Shown one piece after another: positions 63,688 through 64,000 of a DNA stretch of 64,000 bases. The stretch comes from Streptococcus sp. SPS1 (GTDB lineage Bacteria > Bacillota > Bacilli > Lactobacillales > Streptococcaceae), in assembly GCF_030439915.1 (NCBI RefSeq), contig NZ_JAQFJG010000003.1, positions 62,001 to 126,000 on the forward strand. Reading direction: 5' to 3'. Each line of letters begins with the position of its first letter. Positions within the stretch are counted from its first letter, which is position 1. Made by a program: the position numbers and the translations under genes. The notes beneath the pieces were generated by a model, which saw nothing but the letters and a program-made list of their open reading frames with translations, did no database searches and had not been told where the DNA came from.

Positions 63688-63715
63688 TTGACAAAAATTT
63701 ATTTTCTGATATACT
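63688..63715 (+). promoter_or_regulatory. nrdH promoter
   Basis: TTGACA (63688-63693), 16 bases, TATACT (63710-63715); ATG 63750 follows GAAGAGGAG. Confidence 0.75.
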
Positions 63716-63749
63716 AAGGTAGTATTAAATTTTGAAGAGGAGTTACACA

Positions 63750-63968
63750 ATGGTAACCGTTTATTCTAAAAACAATTGTGTCCAATGTAAAATGACCAAA
63801 CGTTTCTTGGACAGTAATAACGTTGAATATAAAGAAATCAATCTTGATGAGCAGCCTGAGTACATCGATCAAGTCAAAGAACTCGGTTTTAGCGCAGCTC
63901 CTATTATTCAAACACCAACTGAAGTCTTTTCAGGTTTCCAACCAGGAAAACTGAAACAATTAGCATAA
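63750..63968 (+). CDS. nrdH: glutaredoxin-like protein NrdH
   Basis: A 72-residue redoxin: MVTVYSKNNCVQCKMTKRFL with the CVQC active site, and FSGFQPGKL, the WSGFRP-like NrdH signature, near the end. It reduces the class Ib ribonucleotide reductase NrdEF, whose genes normally follow and are probably just outside the window. ATG 63750 is preferred because of GAAGAGGAG; the frame from 63732 adds only six codons. Likely under NrdR control. Confidence 0.93.
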   Translation: MVTVYSKNNCVQCKMTKRFLDSNNVEYKEINLDEQPEYIDQVKELGFSAAPIIQTPTEVFSGFQPGKLKQLA

Positions 63969-64000
63969 TCTTAGTACATCATCCAGAAGAAACTGCTTCT

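Overview
This window looks like chromosomal DNA of a mitis-group Streptococcus (S. mitis, S. oralis, S. infantis or a close relative) rather than typical S. pneumoniae. The evidence is the AT-rich sequence with strong AGGAGG-type ribosome sites, three BOX elements (boxA/boxB/boxC, a repeat typical of pneumococcus and relatives), streptococcal rexB-rexA, a dif_SL site next to xerS, and LPXTG/YSIRK surface proteins. From memory, pneumococcus carries an IgA1 protease gene between rexA and ylqF; here that slot holds an unrelated-looking G5/LPNTG protein, and a Lactococcus-like dhaKLM/dhaSQ locus is present. The species call is inference.

Layout. 1-5.5 kb is an accessory, decaying stretch: a broken gene at the edge, a CPBP protease, an alpha/beta hydrolase, a GntR-ABC operon lying between a truncated and a frameshifted copy of an ADP-ribosylglycohydrolase gene. 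5.6-15 kb is mostly housekeeping: lipid kinase, neopullulanase with a candidate MalR-type operator, a lipoprotein, a YcgQ/YcgR-like permease pair, tex, sprT, a PspC-domain protein. 15.4-23 kb holds a BceAB-type transporter, a VIT-type metal transporter, a two-component system and a convergent BcrA-type ABC transporter. 23-32.5 kb holds a Cof-type phosphatase, a 5'-truncated IS110 transposase, a 1.77-kilo-residue YSIRK/LPNTG surface protein and a shattered DDE transposase. 32.5-45 kb is rexBA (DNA end repair), a second LPNTG protein, rbgA, rnhB and a CLC antiporter. 45-48.8 kb holds a dead HindIII-type restriction-modification locus, then dif_SL and xerS. 49-63 kb runs mostly on the minus strand: MATE pump, a zinc-ribbon-like protein, pyrC, nudix, ung, HAD, a degenerate bacteriocin-like locus, the dihydroxyacetone kinase system, ClbS-like and YkgJ-like proteins and ptsHI. 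nrdH (plus strand) closes the window.

The switch of main coding strand at about 48.9 kb, right at dif_SL/xerS, says that the window spans the replication terminus: both arms are transcribed mainly toward dif, with the fork.

The points most worth a second look are: the HindIII-like R-M remnant with a frameshifted nuclease, a methylase lacking its middle, and imperfect flanking repeats; simple-sequence tracts (G8 and a 25-base AT tract) in the leaders of both surface-protein genes; a double-glycine bacteriocin-type precursor killed by one stop codon; xerS promoter elements embedded in dif; and a DhaS-type operator between dhaK and dhaS. I did not find a convincingly new multi-gene defence or mobile system; the unexplained material is the big repeat-bearing surface protein, the small membrane-protein cluster at 54-56 kb and several unassigned palindromes.
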